Positions 24,923 through 33,504 of a stretch of DNA of 64,000 bases are shown one piece after another; within the stretch, counting starts at the first letter, position 1, and every line of letters begins with the position of its first letter. Source of the DNA: Heyndrickxia oleronia (GTDB taxonomy: Bacteria > Bacillota > Bacilli > Bacillales > Bacillaceae_C); assembly GCF_017809215.1 (NCBI RefSeq), contig NZ_CP065424.1:692001-756000 (forward strand), given 5' to 3'. Under the pieces are notes generated by a model. It was given only the letters and a program-made list of their open reading frames with translations, was not told the DNA's origin and did not search any database. A program made the position numbers and the translations under genes.

Positions 24923-26023
24923 ATGGCGAAGATAGGACGTAATGATTTATGTACATGTGGAAGCGGGAAAAAGTATAAAAAATGCTGTGGAAAAAATAAT
25001 ACGGTTGTATCAATGGAACATTTAATAGAAAAAGAACTATCTGATATCCAGATGGATATTATCAAATTTGCAATGAAAAATCATCAAGAAGAGATAGATG
25101 CGAATTTGGGTAAGTACCTGAAGGAATATGATGTTCCAAAAGAGGTGAAAGAATTATATTACTTCTTTAATCTATTATGGTTTATTACTTCCGTTGAGTT
25201 AAAAGGAAAGACGATTATAGCAGAGTATATCGACGAGCATATACATACGTTTAATAGACAAAAAATAAAGGATAGTTTACAAACATGGAGAAATGTGACC
25301 CCTTCTGTATTCAAAATTCAACAACAAGTGGAAAATGACTATGTGATCGTTCGAGACATCTTTACTAATGAGATAACAAAGGTGAAGGTGCTAGAAGAAG
25401 AACATAATATAGAACCAGAAGGCATGATCCTAGGAACCATCTTAACTGCAGGAGAAGAATCGTTCTTCTTTGCGACATTTTTAGATATGCCGGCTAGTGC
25501 ATCAGTAAGAATAGAAGAGGGCATCATTAATTTATATAAACGAAGTGGGAAAGCAACTCCTATTCACTTTATGTCTTCCTCATTTCTTGAGGTGCTAGAT
25601 TACTTTTTATTTGGGCAAGTGGAAGTATCGATTGATGATTTAGAGTGGATAGCGCCACAGCATAAGGAAGTGGCAGTCGATTATCAAGAATATATGAAAG
25701 CATACCCACTTGGTGAAACTGCTACAGAAATGGGGATATTGCTTTGGCATAAATACTGCATGATGAAAAAACCATCCATTAAAAAGTCAGCTATTTATGA
25801 AGCAGCCTTGGTCTATCTAGTTGATAGAATTCTGTCGGTAGGGGGATCCCTCACACAAAAGAAATTAGCTGATGATTTTAATGTTTCAAGCAGTAGTATA
25901 TCATCAAAATTTAAAGATCTTGAATATGTCCTTGTTGATGAAATTAAAAAATTGCATGACAAGCTTGAGCTAGATGAATTTAATTCTGGTGAAGCGGACA
26001 CCATTAACGAAGTGTTAGGTTAA
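24923..26023 (+). CDS. SEC-C motif protein with C-terminal helix-turn-helix-like segment
   Basis: 366-residue cytoplasmic protein. The N-terminus carries a SEC-C zinc-binding motif ([17 protein letters not shown]), as at the end of SecA and in many orphan proteins. Residues 25-290 match no family I know. Near the C-terminus [27 protein letters not shown] looks like a winged-helix or sigma-type DNA-binding turn, so a regulatory role is possible. ATG 24923 is used (a TTG lies two codons earlier) with AAAGG upstream. It is a monocistronic gene between terminators. Confidence 0.8.
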   Translation: MAKIGRNDLCTCGSGKKYKKCCGKNNTVVSMEHLIEKELSDIQMDIIKFAMKNHQEEIDANLGKYLKEYDVPKEVKELYYFFNLLWFITSVELKGKTIIAEYIDEHIHTFNRQKIKDSLQTWRNVTPSVFKIQQQVENDYVIVRDIFTNEITKVKVLEEEHNIEPEGMILGTILTAGEESFFFATFLDMPASASVRIEEGIINLYKRSGKATPIHFMSSSFLEVLDYFLFGQVEVSIDDLEWIAPQHKEVAVDYQEYMKAYPLGETATEMGILLWHKYCMMKKPSIKKSAIYEAALVYLVDRILSVGGSLTQKKLADDFNVSSSSISSKFKDLEYVLVDEIKKLHDKLELDEFNSGEADTINEVLG

Positions 26024-26048
26024 ATAAGCATCCATAGTTCCACTAAGA

Positions 26049-26098
26049 AAAGAATGTTCCCTCATTGTATATACATTGTGGGGGGGCATTCTTTTTTT
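26049..26098 (+). terminator. Intrinsic terminator after the SEC-C gene
   Basis: AAAGAATGTTCCCTCA pairs imperfectly with TGTGGGGGGGCATTCTTT, followed by a run of T. The stem lies about 25 bp after the stop codon. Confidence 0.8.
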
Positions 26099-26212
26099 CT
26101 TAGTTGCTAGATATTTCTTCAAAGGACAAAAGTGCCCCTTTGGAGAACGACATAAATATTTGCTATACTTTCCTTATAAAGACGTTAAAACGTTGTTGAA
26201 AGGATTATGACA

Positions 26213-26713
26213 ATGAAAAAAAGTGAAATAGAATATTGGATAGAAAAACTAGAATTGATTCCTCATCCAGAGGGTGGATTTTACAAGGAAACTTTTCAAT
26301 CGGGGGAAAAGGTAAATATTTATGGTGAGCGAAAGCTTTATACAAGTATTTACTTTTTATTAAGATCTCAGGATGTTTCTCATTTTCACAGATTGAAATC
26401 GGATGAATTATGGTATTTCCATGCTGGAAGTCCGTTAACCATTCATATGATTCATGAAAACGGGGAATATGAGGAAGTTAAATTAGGATTGAATATTGAG
26501 AACGGCGAGGTGCCACAATTTTTAGTTCCGAAACACGCCATTTTCGGATCTTCAGTGTTGGAGAATGATACAGGTTCTTTAGTTGGATGTATGGTCTCCC
26601 CAGGATTTGATTTTCAGGATTTTGAACTTTTTACGCAGGCAGATCTTATTTCTCAATATCCTCAACATAAGGAAATAATTAAAAAGCTGGCTTATGAGAA
26701 TCTTCCGGAATAA
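26213..26713 (+). CDS. Cupin-fold protein, DUF985 family
   Basis: 166-residue small cupin of the DUF985 (cupin_5) family, of unknown biochemical role. Typical blocks are LIPHPEGGFYKETF, YFLLRSQDVSHFHRL and DELWYFHAGSPLTIH, which supply the histidines and Glu of the cupin site, and VGCMVSPGFDFQDFEL near the end. GAAAGGA lies 8 nt before ATG 26213; an ATG two codons earlier (26207) is too close to it. It is monocistronic. Confidence 0.9.
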   Translation: MKKSEIEYWIEKLELIPHPEGGFYKETFQSGEKVNIYGERKLYTSIYFLLRSQDVSHFHRLKSDELWYFHAGSPLTIHMIHENGEYEEVKLGLNIENGEVPQFLVPKHAIFGSSVLENDTGSLVGCMVSPGFDFQDFELFTQADLISQYPQHKEIIKKLAYENLPE

Positions 26714-26740
26714 ATAATTTTTTATAAAAATAGTCAAATA

Positions 26741-26777
26741 AAAGGGATAATCCACTTGGGAATCTCTTTATTTTTTT
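26741..26777 (+). terminator. Intrinsic terminator after the DUF985 gene
   Basis: AAAGGGAT (26741-26748) pairs with ATCTCTTT (26762-26769), one G-U pair, followed by ATTTTTTT. Confidence 0.75.
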
Positions 26778-27055
26778 CCTCGCGATTTATTTAGCATTCT
26801 GGATTTGGTGGGGGTACATAGATAAAAATGGATACCGCCTGAGTCTTTTTAGAAAGGCTGTTTTCGCATGCTTTTGAAATGTCCAATTGCAGGTTTTCCA
26901 AAAAGGGATTCAGAGGTCTTTGGAGTTTGCAGCTCTATTCTAAGTGAAATGAAAGAAAGAGCGTTCTTGAACTGATAGTTATTAGTAAAAAACCTTCCTT
27001 AAATAGTAACAATGTTGGCGAAAATAGACTTTAGAATTATACGCATAAGTTGCTT
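26778..27055. other. Gene-free stretch between two terminators
   Basis: About 280 bp between the DUF985 terminator and the minus-strand terminator of the nucleoside transporter. No open frame with a ribosome binding site, repeat or RNA fold was recognised. Confidence 0.5.
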
Positions 27056-27093
27056 AAAAAAAAAGAAGGGGCTGTCTTTTCAGACAGCCCTTT
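27056..27093 (-). terminator. Intrinsic terminator of the nucleoside transporter gene
   Basis: On the minus strand AAAGGGCTGTC and GACAGCCCCTT form an 11-bp stem around a short loop, followed by CTTTTTTTT. The GCTGTC stem resembles the element at 12707-12735. Confidence 0.85.
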
Positions 27094-27119
27094 AATAGCA
27101 ATGATAAAATTAATTTCTA

Positions 27120-28313
27120 TCACCAAACAAACAATCCAACAATCATCGCACTTAGTAAAGATACGGCCATACCACTGACTAAAAGCTTCCAAACATTTTT
27201 CCCGATAATGCTTGAACTGCTTTCCCCGAAAATGGAGTTATATGTCCCATAGATCATGCCGACTGTACTAAAGTTGGCAAATGAGGTTAAGAATGTAACG
27301 GTTACGGCAACTGTATGTGGTGACATGTCTTTCAAATGGTTTTTTAAGTCCATCATGGCAACAAATTCGTTTGTTGAGATTTTTATTCCCATTAATGAGG
27401 CAACATACATGGCATCGTGACTTCCTAATCCAAGAAGGAAAGCAAATGGGCTGAAAATAATTCCGAAAATCTTTTGAATGGTTAAGCCATGAACAAAGAA
27501 TCCGAGTATCCCGTTAAGACAAGTGGTTAATGCAACATATCCGATAACCATTGCTAGGATAACAATAACCATTTTAATTCCGACGAGCATACTATTTGAA
27601 ATCGTAGAAAAGAAGTCCTTTTTCTCCTCTTTCGGTGGAACATAGACAATATCCTCTTCTTTGCTAACATCAACAGGGTTTAAAATACTAGCTAATAGCA
27701 GGGCATTTAAACAGTTTAATGGAATCGCTGCAAATACGTATTCAGCTGGTACCATTGTTAAGTAAGCTCCGATGATGGAACCGCTGATACTACTCATACT
27801 CATGATACCGAATGTTAGAAGTCGCTGGCTTTTTAACACCATTAGCTGCTCACGAATAACGGCTAATGCTTCTGTATTTCCTAAAAACATCATTTGAATC
27901 GAGAAGAAGCTTTCCATTTTTGGCAAACCAGAAATTTTTGAGATGACCCAGCCTACTTTATCAATGATCCAAGTCATAATTCCGAAATAAGATAAAATAT
28001 CGAAGAATGTTACTATGAAAATGATTGGCATTAAAGCACTAAAGAAGAAATCAACGGTCTCGTTTGCCATCACTGATGGAAAAGCAAACGAAATTCCAGC
28101 ATTTGCACATGATACTAACCAAGTAAAGAATCTAGCAATTTGATTAATAATCCATGTTCCAACAGGGGTGCTTAACATAAACCATGTAATTATGAGTTCA
28201 ACAATAAACAGACTAGCAAGCGGTCGCCACTTTATTTTTCGCTTAGCTGGTGAACAAAGGAATACAAGTCCTGCAACAATTAGTACACCTAGTATATTTA
28301 ATAAAAAGAACAA
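27120..28313 (-). CDS. nupG: Concentrative nucleoside transporter (CNT/NupC family, NupG-like)
   Basis: Proton- or sodium-coupled nucleoside importer with about ten membrane segments, 397 residues, the length of B. subtilis NupG. Family blocks include GLPKMESFFSIQMMFLGNTEALAVI, MSSISGSIIGAYLTM, LLGLGSHDAMYVASLMGIKIS and TSFANFSTVGMIYGTYNSIFG. TTG 28313 with GGGG 8 nt upstream begins the first membrane segment. A guanine-type purine riboswitch precedes it, which fits a guanosine/inosine transporter and supports the NupG assignment. A nucleoside hydrolase gene stands divergently on the other side of the leader. Confidence 0.92.
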   Translation of the reverse strand: MFFLLNILGVLIVAGLVFLCSPAKRKIKWRPLASLFIVELIITWFMLSTPVGTWIINQIARFFTWLVSCANAGISFAFPSVMANETVDFFFSALMPIIFIVTFFDILSYFGIMTWIIDKVGWVISKISGLPKMESFFSIQMMFLGNTEALAVIREQLMVLKSQRLLTFGIMSMSSISGSIIGAYLTMVPAEYVFAAIPLNCLNALLLASILNPVDVSKEEDIVYVPPKEEKKDFFSTISNSMLVGIKMVIVILAMVIGYVALTTCLNGILGFFVHGLTIQKIFGIIFSPFAFLLGLGSHDAMYVASLMGIKISTNEFVAMMDLKNHLKDMSPHTVAVTVTFLTSFANFSTVGMIYGTYNSIFGESSSSIIGKNVWKLLVSGMAVSLLSAMIVGLFVW

Positions 28314-28348
28314 GTCATCAACCCCAATTAAATGTTATTTGATAAATA

Positions 28349-28412
28349 AAAAACCCTTATTCTTTCATACCTTCAGCCGACTGACAGAAAGCATGAAAAA
28401 ATAAGAGTTTTT
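28349..28412 (-). terminator. Expression-platform terminator of the purine riboswitch
   Basis: On the minus strand AAAAACTCTTATTTTTTCAT pairs over about 20 bp with ATGAAAGAATAAGGGTTTTT, with T residues trailing. It lies between the aptamer and the transporter start, so ligand binding would stop transcription before nupG. Confidence 0.85.
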
Positions 28413-28497
28413 AAATAATTGGGATACTAAGAATTAGTTGCTCTTAAGGTAGGAGCAATTAATTAAATGTATTCATAATCTCTCATTATTCATACTT

Positions 28498-28568
28498 CCT
28501 TGTAGTCTAGCATTTTATCGGCTGCCAGGTAGAAACTATCAGACCATTACCACTGATATTATACAAGG
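28498..28568 (-). ncRNA. Purine riboswitch aptamer, guanine class
   Basis: Minus-strand aptamer of xpt type: P1 CCTTGT..ACAAGG, conserved TATAAT after the 5' P1 strand, P2 stem TATCAG/CTGATA with the GGTAATGG loop, the invariant GTTTCTACC junction, P3 loop ending GATAAAA, and GACTAC before the 3' P1 strand. The C in GACTAC is the specificity base for guanine/hypoxanthine (adenine riboswitches have U there). Together with the terminator at 28349-28412 it would switch off the transporter when guanine is plentiful. Confidence 0.93.
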
Positions 28569-28693
28569 ATATTAATTTGTGTTTTTAAGAATAAACACAT
28601 TCTAACTTAGAGTGGGTTATGAATCAATGGAAAAATGAGATGTTTTAATATTTATATTATTATTAAAAGTTAGTTATGTAATTTTGTTAATAG

Positions 28694-28739
28694 TTGACAA
28701 GGTTCGAATTATTGATATATTAGAATAATCTTGTATAAT
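28694..28739 (+). promoter_or_regulatory. Overlapping promoters of the nucleoside hydrolase gene
   Basis: Two sigma-A-like pairs: TTGACA (28694-28699), 16 bp, TATATT (28716-28721); and TTGATA (28712-28717), 16 bp, TATAAT (28734-28739). The second would start about 25 nt before the gene's ATG. Confidence 0.6.
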
Positions 28740-28770
28740 GGGTGTGAAATCAATGGAAAAGGAGAACGAC

Positions 28771-29706
28771 ATGAAAAAGAATATTTATTTTAATCATGAT
28801 GGTGGAGTCGATGACTTAATTTCGTTATTCTTATTGTTGAAAATGGAGAATGTTAAGCTAACGGGTGTATCGGTTATTCCAGCAGATTGCTATTTGGAGC
28901 CTGCTGTGTTTGCAAGTAGAAAAATCATTGATCGCTTCGGACAGGGTGATCTGGATGTAGCCGAATCCAATTCTCGTGGGAAAAATCCTTTTCCAAAAGA
29001 TTGGCGTATGCATGCATTTTATGTCGATGCTTTGCCTATTTTAAATGAATCAGGAAAAGTCGAAACTCCTGTAGCTGAGAAGCCTGCACATCTTCATATG
29101 ATTGATTGCCTTCGAGCGACAGAGGGGAAAACGACTTTATTATTTACTGGGCCACTTACTGATCTTGCCCGTGCATTAGATGTAGCACCTGATATTGAGG
29201 AGAAAATTGAACGACTTGTTTGGATGGGAGGCACTTTCCGTGAAGCAGGAAATGTAGCCGAGCCTGAGCATGATGGGACTGCGGAATGGAATGTATTTTG
29301 GGATCCGGAAGCAGCTGGACGTGTATGGGAATCGAAGATAGAAATTGATTTAGTCGCCCTTGAAAGCACGAATCAAGTACCACTTACGGTTGATGTTCGG
29401 AATCGTTGGGCAGCGGAGCGTAAATACATTGGTGTCGACTTTCTTGGCCAATGCTATGCAATGGTACCACCACTTGTGCACTTTGCAACCAACTCAACCT
29501 ATTATTTATGGGATGTGTTAACAACGGCATTTGTTGGCAATAGTGATCTTGTGAAGGTTAAACGGATCAACAGCATTGTTCACACAAATGGACCAAGCCA
29601 AGGCCGAACAGTTGAAACAGATGAGGGTCGTCAAGTCAATCTCGTTTACGATGTAAATCGTGATGAATTCTTTGACTATATAACAGAATTGGCTAAACAA
29701 GCGTAA
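28771..29706 (+). CDS. Inosine/uridine-preferring nucleoside hydrolase family protein
   Basis: Cleaves the N-glycosidic bond of nucleosides to base plus ribose. The N-terminal calcium-binding motif is HDGGVDDLISLFLLL (family pattern DxDxGxDDxxAL, here with His for the first Asp position), and TLLFTGPLTDLARAL plus VWMGGTFREAGN are family blocks. ATG 28771 (311 residues) is chosen because AAAAGGAG lies 7 nt upstream; the frame extends to 28738. It is divergent from the riboswitch-controlled nucleoside transporter, so the pair probably imports and splits purine nucleosides. Confidence 0.92.
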   Translation: MKKNIYFNHDGGVDDLISLFLLLKMENVKLTGVSVIPADCYLEPAVFASRKIIDRFGQGDLDVAESNSRGKNPFPKDWRMHAFYVDALPILNESGKVETPVAEKPAHLHMIDCLRATEGKTTLLFTGPLTDLARALDVAPDIEEKIERLVWMGGTFREAGNVAEPEHDGTAEWNVFWDPEAAGRVWESKIEIDLVALESTNQVPLTVDVRNRWAAERKYIGVDFLGQCYAMVPPLVHFATNSTYYLWDVLTTAFVGNSDLVKVKRINSIVHTNGPSQGRTVETDEGRQVNLVYDVNRDEFFDYITELAKQA

Positions 29707-29719
29707 TTGTTCTTTACTA

Positions 29720-29754
29720 CTTTAAAGCAGTGGGGGTCTGACCCCCACTGCTTT
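29720..29754. repeat. Dispersed GGGGGTCTGACCCCC element, convergent terminator
   Basis: AAAGCAGTGGGGGTC against GACCCCCACTGCTTT forms a perfect 15-bp stem. It lies between the hydrolase stop (29706) and the AraC-type regulator's stop codon (29754-29756), which abuts it. T-runs on both sides suit a bidirectional terminator. Confidence 0.85.
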
Positions 29755-30986
29755 TATTGCTTGTCATTTCGATATTGTTTTGGAGTGAGTCCGGTGAATT
29801 TTTTGAATATCTTGATGAAGTAGCTTTGGTCGTTGAAGCTTAGCCATGCACTGATGTCGGTGATTGGGTAATTGGTTAGTGTTAGTAGCTTTTTTGCTTC
29901 GTCTATTCGTTGTTGTTGAATATATTCACTGATAGATTGGCCTACTTCTTTTTTAAAGAGAGAGGATAGATAATTTGAACTTAAGTGAGTGATCTCGGCA
30001 AGTTGATCCAATGTAATATCCTCATACAAATGGTTATAGATGTACTGTTGACAGATTGTGATGGCCGTAGAATATTTTTGTTGATTGGCTTCGCATACTC
30101 GATTAGTGAAGTCATAAATGGCCTCTTCCATCAACGTTAATATTGCGTTTATGTGTTCCAGCTCTTCTAGCTGTTGAATATAGAAATCACTTAATGTGAA
30201 CGCGGTTTCTTCATTTAATCCACCTTCAATTGCTGCTCTACATACAAGGGCAATTCCAGTAATCATTAAATTCTTTTCGCTTCTTATACGGCTCCGTTTA
30301 GATAATAAGCCTAGCTCCGCTTCCCCTACAATCGAGTAATTGATGATTTCCTTTAATTGATCTTTACGACCTTTTCTTACATAGTCCAGTAGCACTCTTT
30401 CATAGGAAAGATTTGTATGAAAAATAGAATTTCGCCGACCTTTTGAGAGTTCAAGCTCGGAATTTTCAATTTGAGCATGAAAGGATGCGAGCTCCTTGTT
30501 ATTTTGAATCACTAATGAAGAATCTAATGGTTGATGATAGATCATGTAATAAACTAATAAACTGAGTGAAAGAAATGCAGGTTGATCAATGATGGGTAAT
30601 GATTGATAAAATTCAATCAGTTTTCTTTTATTAGGGTTGTCTTTATATGTATCCATAATAATACGAATGCTCTCATCGGATATTTCACTTTTTAAAGATG
30701 GACCAATGATAAGGGAACCTAAATATTGCTTGCTTTCCTGCAGGTGAATAATAAAAAAATTCATTTCTGCTTTCGTAAAAAAGATAGGGAACTCCTCTGG
30801 ATTCTTCTGATAGGAATGGACAACTAGTAGCTCCTTCAACGGAATATAATAGGGTCCATTTCGAATGTCACTTGATAAATATTCATATTCAAATTCATGG
30901 AATGAATTAAGAAAAAACACCGAAATTTGATGGGTATCATGTAAAAGTTTGCAAATATATGGTAAATCAGTTAAGGAGTTTTTCAT
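29754..30986 (-). CDS. AraC-family transcriptional regulator with N-terminal sensory region
   Basis: 410-residue regulator. The C-terminal 100 residues are a clear AraC-type DNA-binding domain (ITLDQLAEITHLSSNYLSSLFKK; ITDISAWLSFNDQSYFIKIFKKFTGLTPKQYR). The first 300 residues contain no receiver domain; they look like the PocR/YesN-like sensory region of orphan AraC regulators (IRNGPYYIPLKELLVVHSY then FFIIHLQESKQYLGSLIIGPSLK). GAGGAAA precedes ATG 30986. It is divergent from the SDR gene at 31155 and probably controls it. The effector is unknown. Confidence 0.88.
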   Translation of the reverse strand: MKNSLTDLPYICKLLHDTHQISVFFLNSFHEFEYEYLSSDIRNGPYYIPLKELLVVHSYQKNPEEFPIFFTKAEMNFFIIHLQESKQYLGSLIIGPSLKSEISDESIRIIMDTYKDNPNKRKLIEFYQSLPIIDQPAFLSLSLLVYYMIYHQPLDSSLVIQNNKELASFHAQIENSELELSKGRRNSIFHTNLSYERVLLDYVRKGRKDQLKEIINYSIVGEAELGLLSKRSRIRSEKNLMITGIALVCRAAIEGGLNEETAFTLSDFYIQQLEELEHINAILTLMEEAIYDFTNRVCEANQQKYSTAITICQQYIYNHLYEDITLDQLAEITHLSSNYLSSLFKKEVGQSISEYIQQQRIDEAKKLLTLTNYPITDISAWLSFNDQSYFIKIFKKFTGLTPKQYRNDKQ

Positions 30987-31154
30987 CTGATTTCCTCATT
31001 TCGTATGTTGTATCAAAAAAATGAAAGCGATTATATTTTTTATCTATATATTAAAAAAATACTATTTTGCGTAAAAAAGTACAATAAATCAATATGATTA
31101 AGTAATACAATTTTCTATGTAAACCAAGTCAAAAAAGATAGGGGAGAAAAAAAC

Positions 31155-31913
31155 ATGGAATTATTAAACAAAATTGCAATTATAACTGGCGCTGGAAGTG
31201 GGATTGGAAGAGCGAGTAGTCTTAAACTTGCAAATAATGGTGCAAAGGTTGTATTAGTAGATTTCAACAAGGAATCAGGGGAAGAAACATTAAAGTTGGT
31301 AAAAGAACAGGGTGGAGAAGGAATCTTTGTTCAAGCAGATGTATCTAAAAGTGAAGATGTAAAGCGTTATGTTAATGAGGCAGTTGAAACATTTGGACGT
31401 ATTGATATTTTCTTCAACAATGCAGGGATCATTCAAAAGTTTGCTCCACTTACTGAAATAGAGGAATCAGAATTTGATCGTCTAGTTTCTGTTAATATAA
31501 AAGGTGTGTTTTTAGGATTGCAACATGTGATAAAAGTGATGGAAAGCCAAGGAAGCGGTTCAATCATTAATACTGCATCAACGGCTGGTATCCGCAGTGA
31601 ACACAGCCTAGCAGCTTACTCTGCGACAAAACATGCGGTAGTTGGTTTAACGAAATCAGCTTCATTGGAATATGTGAAAAAGGGCATTCGTATTAATGCC
31701 ATTTGCCCTGGTGGTGTTCAAACAGGTATCACAAAAAGTGTGGCAGAAATGTTTGAAACATCTGGTTATGTTCCAGAAGAAATTCCAAACATGAGAATCG
31801 GTCGTTATGCCGAACCTGAAGAATTAGCAGAAATGGTTTCCTTCCTAGCATCGGATCGTGCAAGCTATATGACAGGATCCATTGTTGTTGTCGATGGCGG
31901 CTTAACATTATAA
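31155..31913 (+). CDS. Short-chain dehydrogenase/reductase (SDR)
   Basis: Classical SDR, 252 residues, NAD(P)-dependent oxidoreductase. Cofactor motif TGAGSGIGRASSLKLANNG at the N-terminus, NNAG at about residue 88, catalytic Ser in NTASTAG and YSATKHAVVGL with Tyr and Lys, and the C-terminal SYMTGSIVVVDGG. An Asp at the end of the second strand (VLVDFNKE) points to NAD rather than NADP. AGGGGAG precedes ATG 31155. The neighbouring divergent AraC-type gene is the likely regulator. Substrate cannot be deduced. Confidence 0.93.
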   Translation: MELLNKIAIITGAGSGIGRASSLKLANNGAKVVLVDFNKESGEETLKLVKEQGGEGIFVQADVSKSEDVKRYVNEAVETFGRIDIFFNNAGIIQKFAPLTEIEESEFDRLVSVNIKGVFLGLQHVIKVMESQGSGSIINTASTAGIRSEHSLAAYSATKHAVVGLTKSASLEYVKKGIRINAICPGGVQTGITKSVAEMFETSGYVPEEIPNMRIGRYAEPEELAEMVSFLASDRASYMTGSIVVVDGGLTL

Positions 31914-31939
31914 AAAATTCGAAAGTCAAATAGATGTGA

Positions 31940-31973
31940 AAAGCCCTGTCCGAGATTATCTCAGCAGGGCTTT
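31940..31973. terminator. Bidirectional terminator between SDR and dUTPase genes
   Basis: AAAGCCCTG (31940-31948) pairs perfectly with CAGGGCTTT (31965-31973), with an inner GAGATTATCTC extension. It lies between convergent genes. Confidence 0.8.
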
Positions 31974-32012
31974 CAGTCATTTTATGAGCAGCTGTTTCAA
32001 GCAAATACAAGC

Positions 32013-32441
32013 TTATTTCACTCCAGTGGAACCTAGTCCACCTCTGTTTTCATTTCCTAAGTGGTCAACCTCTATTAGTTCAACAGTTGGCATTTTTTCC
32101 ATGATTCTAAATTGGCAAATTCGATCGTTGAATTCAATGACAGTATCGCGTAAGGCATATGCGGGGAAAAACCATTGGTCATTATCACCTTTATAAGATT
32201 CATCAATAACTCCCATCGAATTGGTTTCAATTATCCCAAAGTTTTTGAATGTGCTTGAACGTGGGACAATATGTGCTTCATAGCCTTCAGGTATTTCCAT
32301 AGCTACCCCTAGTGGAATTAATTTAAATTCATCCTTTTTCATTTCAATTGTTTGCGCTGCACGTAAATCTAACCAGTCACCTTGCACAATTTTATTAATT
32401 CTCGTTAATTTTTCATCAAAATACTTTATCTTAATTTGCAT
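32013..32441 (-). CDS. dut: dUTP diphosphatase, phage YosS-like trimeric type
   Basis: Hydrolyses dUTP to dUMP, keeping uracil out of DNA. The 142 residues show motif I (WLDLRAAQ), II (PRSST), III (GVIDESYKG), IV (DRICQFRI) and V (RGGLGSTG). The motif V form and length resemble, from memory, the SP-beta phage enzyme YosS rather than the typical RGxGGFGSTG form. It follows nrdF on the same strand after a hairpin. ATG 32441 has AAAAGGAG upstream. Confidence 0.93.
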   Translation of the reverse strand: MQIKIKYFDEKLTRINKIVQGDWLDLRAAQTIEMKKDEFKLIPLGVAMEIPEGYEAHIVPRSSTFKNFGIIETNSMGVIDESYKGDNDQWFFPAYALRDTVIEFNDRICQFRIMEKMPTVELIEVDHLGNENRGGLGSTGVK

Positions 32442-32470
32442 GATAGTTCTCCTTTTCTATTGAATAAAAA

Positions 32471-32519
32471 ATAGGGTCGTCCAAAAAGCGAAGGGGTCAG
32501 ACCCCCAAGACAACCCTAT
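32471..32519 (-). repeat. Hairpin with embedded dispersed repeat between nrdF and dut
   Basis: On the minus strand ATAGGGTTGTC (32509-32519) pairs with GACGACCCTAT (32471-32481), followed by TTTTTT, a terminator form. The loop contains the GGGGTCTGACCCC palindrome (32493-32505). dut expression may therefore depend on readthrough or its own promoter. Confidence 0.75.
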
Positions 32520-32530
32520 CTATCATTTGT

Positions 32531-33493
32531 TTAATAGTTATAATCTGATTCCTTCATATCTTCAACAACGGAAAGTAAATAGCCATTCCCAACTGTTGAG
32601 AAGAAATCATGATTGGTTGTACCCGTAGATAATCCATTCATGACAATCGGATTCACGTCATCCGCGGAATCTGGGAAAAGAGGTGATAAGCCTAGATTCA
32701 TTAATGCTTTATTTGCATTGTATCGTAAGAACACTTTAACATCCTCTGTCCAACCAACTTCATCATATAAAGCTTCTGTATATTTCACTTCGTTTTCATA
32801 TAATTGATAAAGCAATGAATAAGTCCAAGATTTGATTTCTTCTTTTTCCGTATCTGATAATTGATCAAAGCCAATCTTAAATTTATATCCAATGTATGCA
32901 CCATGTGCTGATTCATCTCTAATGATCAGCTTAATGACTTCAGCAACATTAATTAATTTTGCTCTTCCTAAATAATATAATGGCGTGTAGAACCCTGAGT
33001 AGAATAAAAATGACTCTAAGAAAACACTGGCAACTTTCTTTTCAAGCGGCGTACCATTCTTATATATTTCGTCAATGATCCGTGCTTTATTTTGCAGAAG
33101 ATCATTTTCTCTAGCCCATCTAAATATATCGTCAATTTCTTTTTTCGTATTCAATGTACTAAAAATAGATGAGTAGCTTCGTGCATGCTCAGATTCCATA
33201 AATTGAATATTATTTAGGACGGCGATCTCATGTTGTGTTTTTGCATCTTTTCTCAATGCATCGATTCCGTTTTCTGATTGAAGGGTATCTAGCATGGTTA
33301 ATCCGCCAAATACTTTTTCCACCAAACGCTTCTCAGGGTCCGGCAATTTTGTCCAATCCGATTTATCCTTTGATACAGGCATACGAGTTGATAACCAAAA
33401 TTGTTCAGTTAATTTCTCATACGTAATTTTATCTAACATATCTTCTATATTGTTCCAATTTATCGCTTCATAATAATCCCATTCTTTTGACAT
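32531..33493 (-). CDS. nrdF: Class Ib ribonucleotide reductase beta subunit
   Basis: Small, dimetal-tyrosyl-radical subunit of aerobic NrdEF ribonucleotide reductase, 320 residues. Metal ligands are visible in FGGLTMLDTLQSENG (Asp/Glu helix), NIQFMESEHARSYSSIF (Glu, His), FLESFLFYSGFY and IIRDESAHGAYIG (Glu, His). AAGGAGG sits 6 nt before ATG 33493; the frame runs 8 codons further upstream without a better signal. It lies 11 bp after nrdE. NrdI upstream would activate the dimanganese form. Confidence 0.95.
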   Translation of the reverse strand: MSKEWDYYEAINWNNIEDMLDKITYEKLTEQFWLSTRMPVSKDKSDWTKLPDPEKRLVEKVFGGLTMLDTLQSENGIDALRKDAKTQHEIAVLNNIQFMESEHARSYSSIFSTLNTKKEIDDIFRWARENDLLQNKARIIDEIYKNGTPLEKKVASVFLESFLFYSGFYTPLYYLGRAKLINVAEVIKLIIRDESAHGAYIGYKFKIGFDQLSDTEKEEIKSWTYSLLYQLYENEVKYTEALYDEVGWTEDVKVFLRYNANKALMNLGLSPLFPDSADDVNPIVMNGLSTGTTNHDFFSTVGNGYLLSVVEDMKESDYNY

Positions 33494-33504
33494 TCGAATC
33501 CTCC

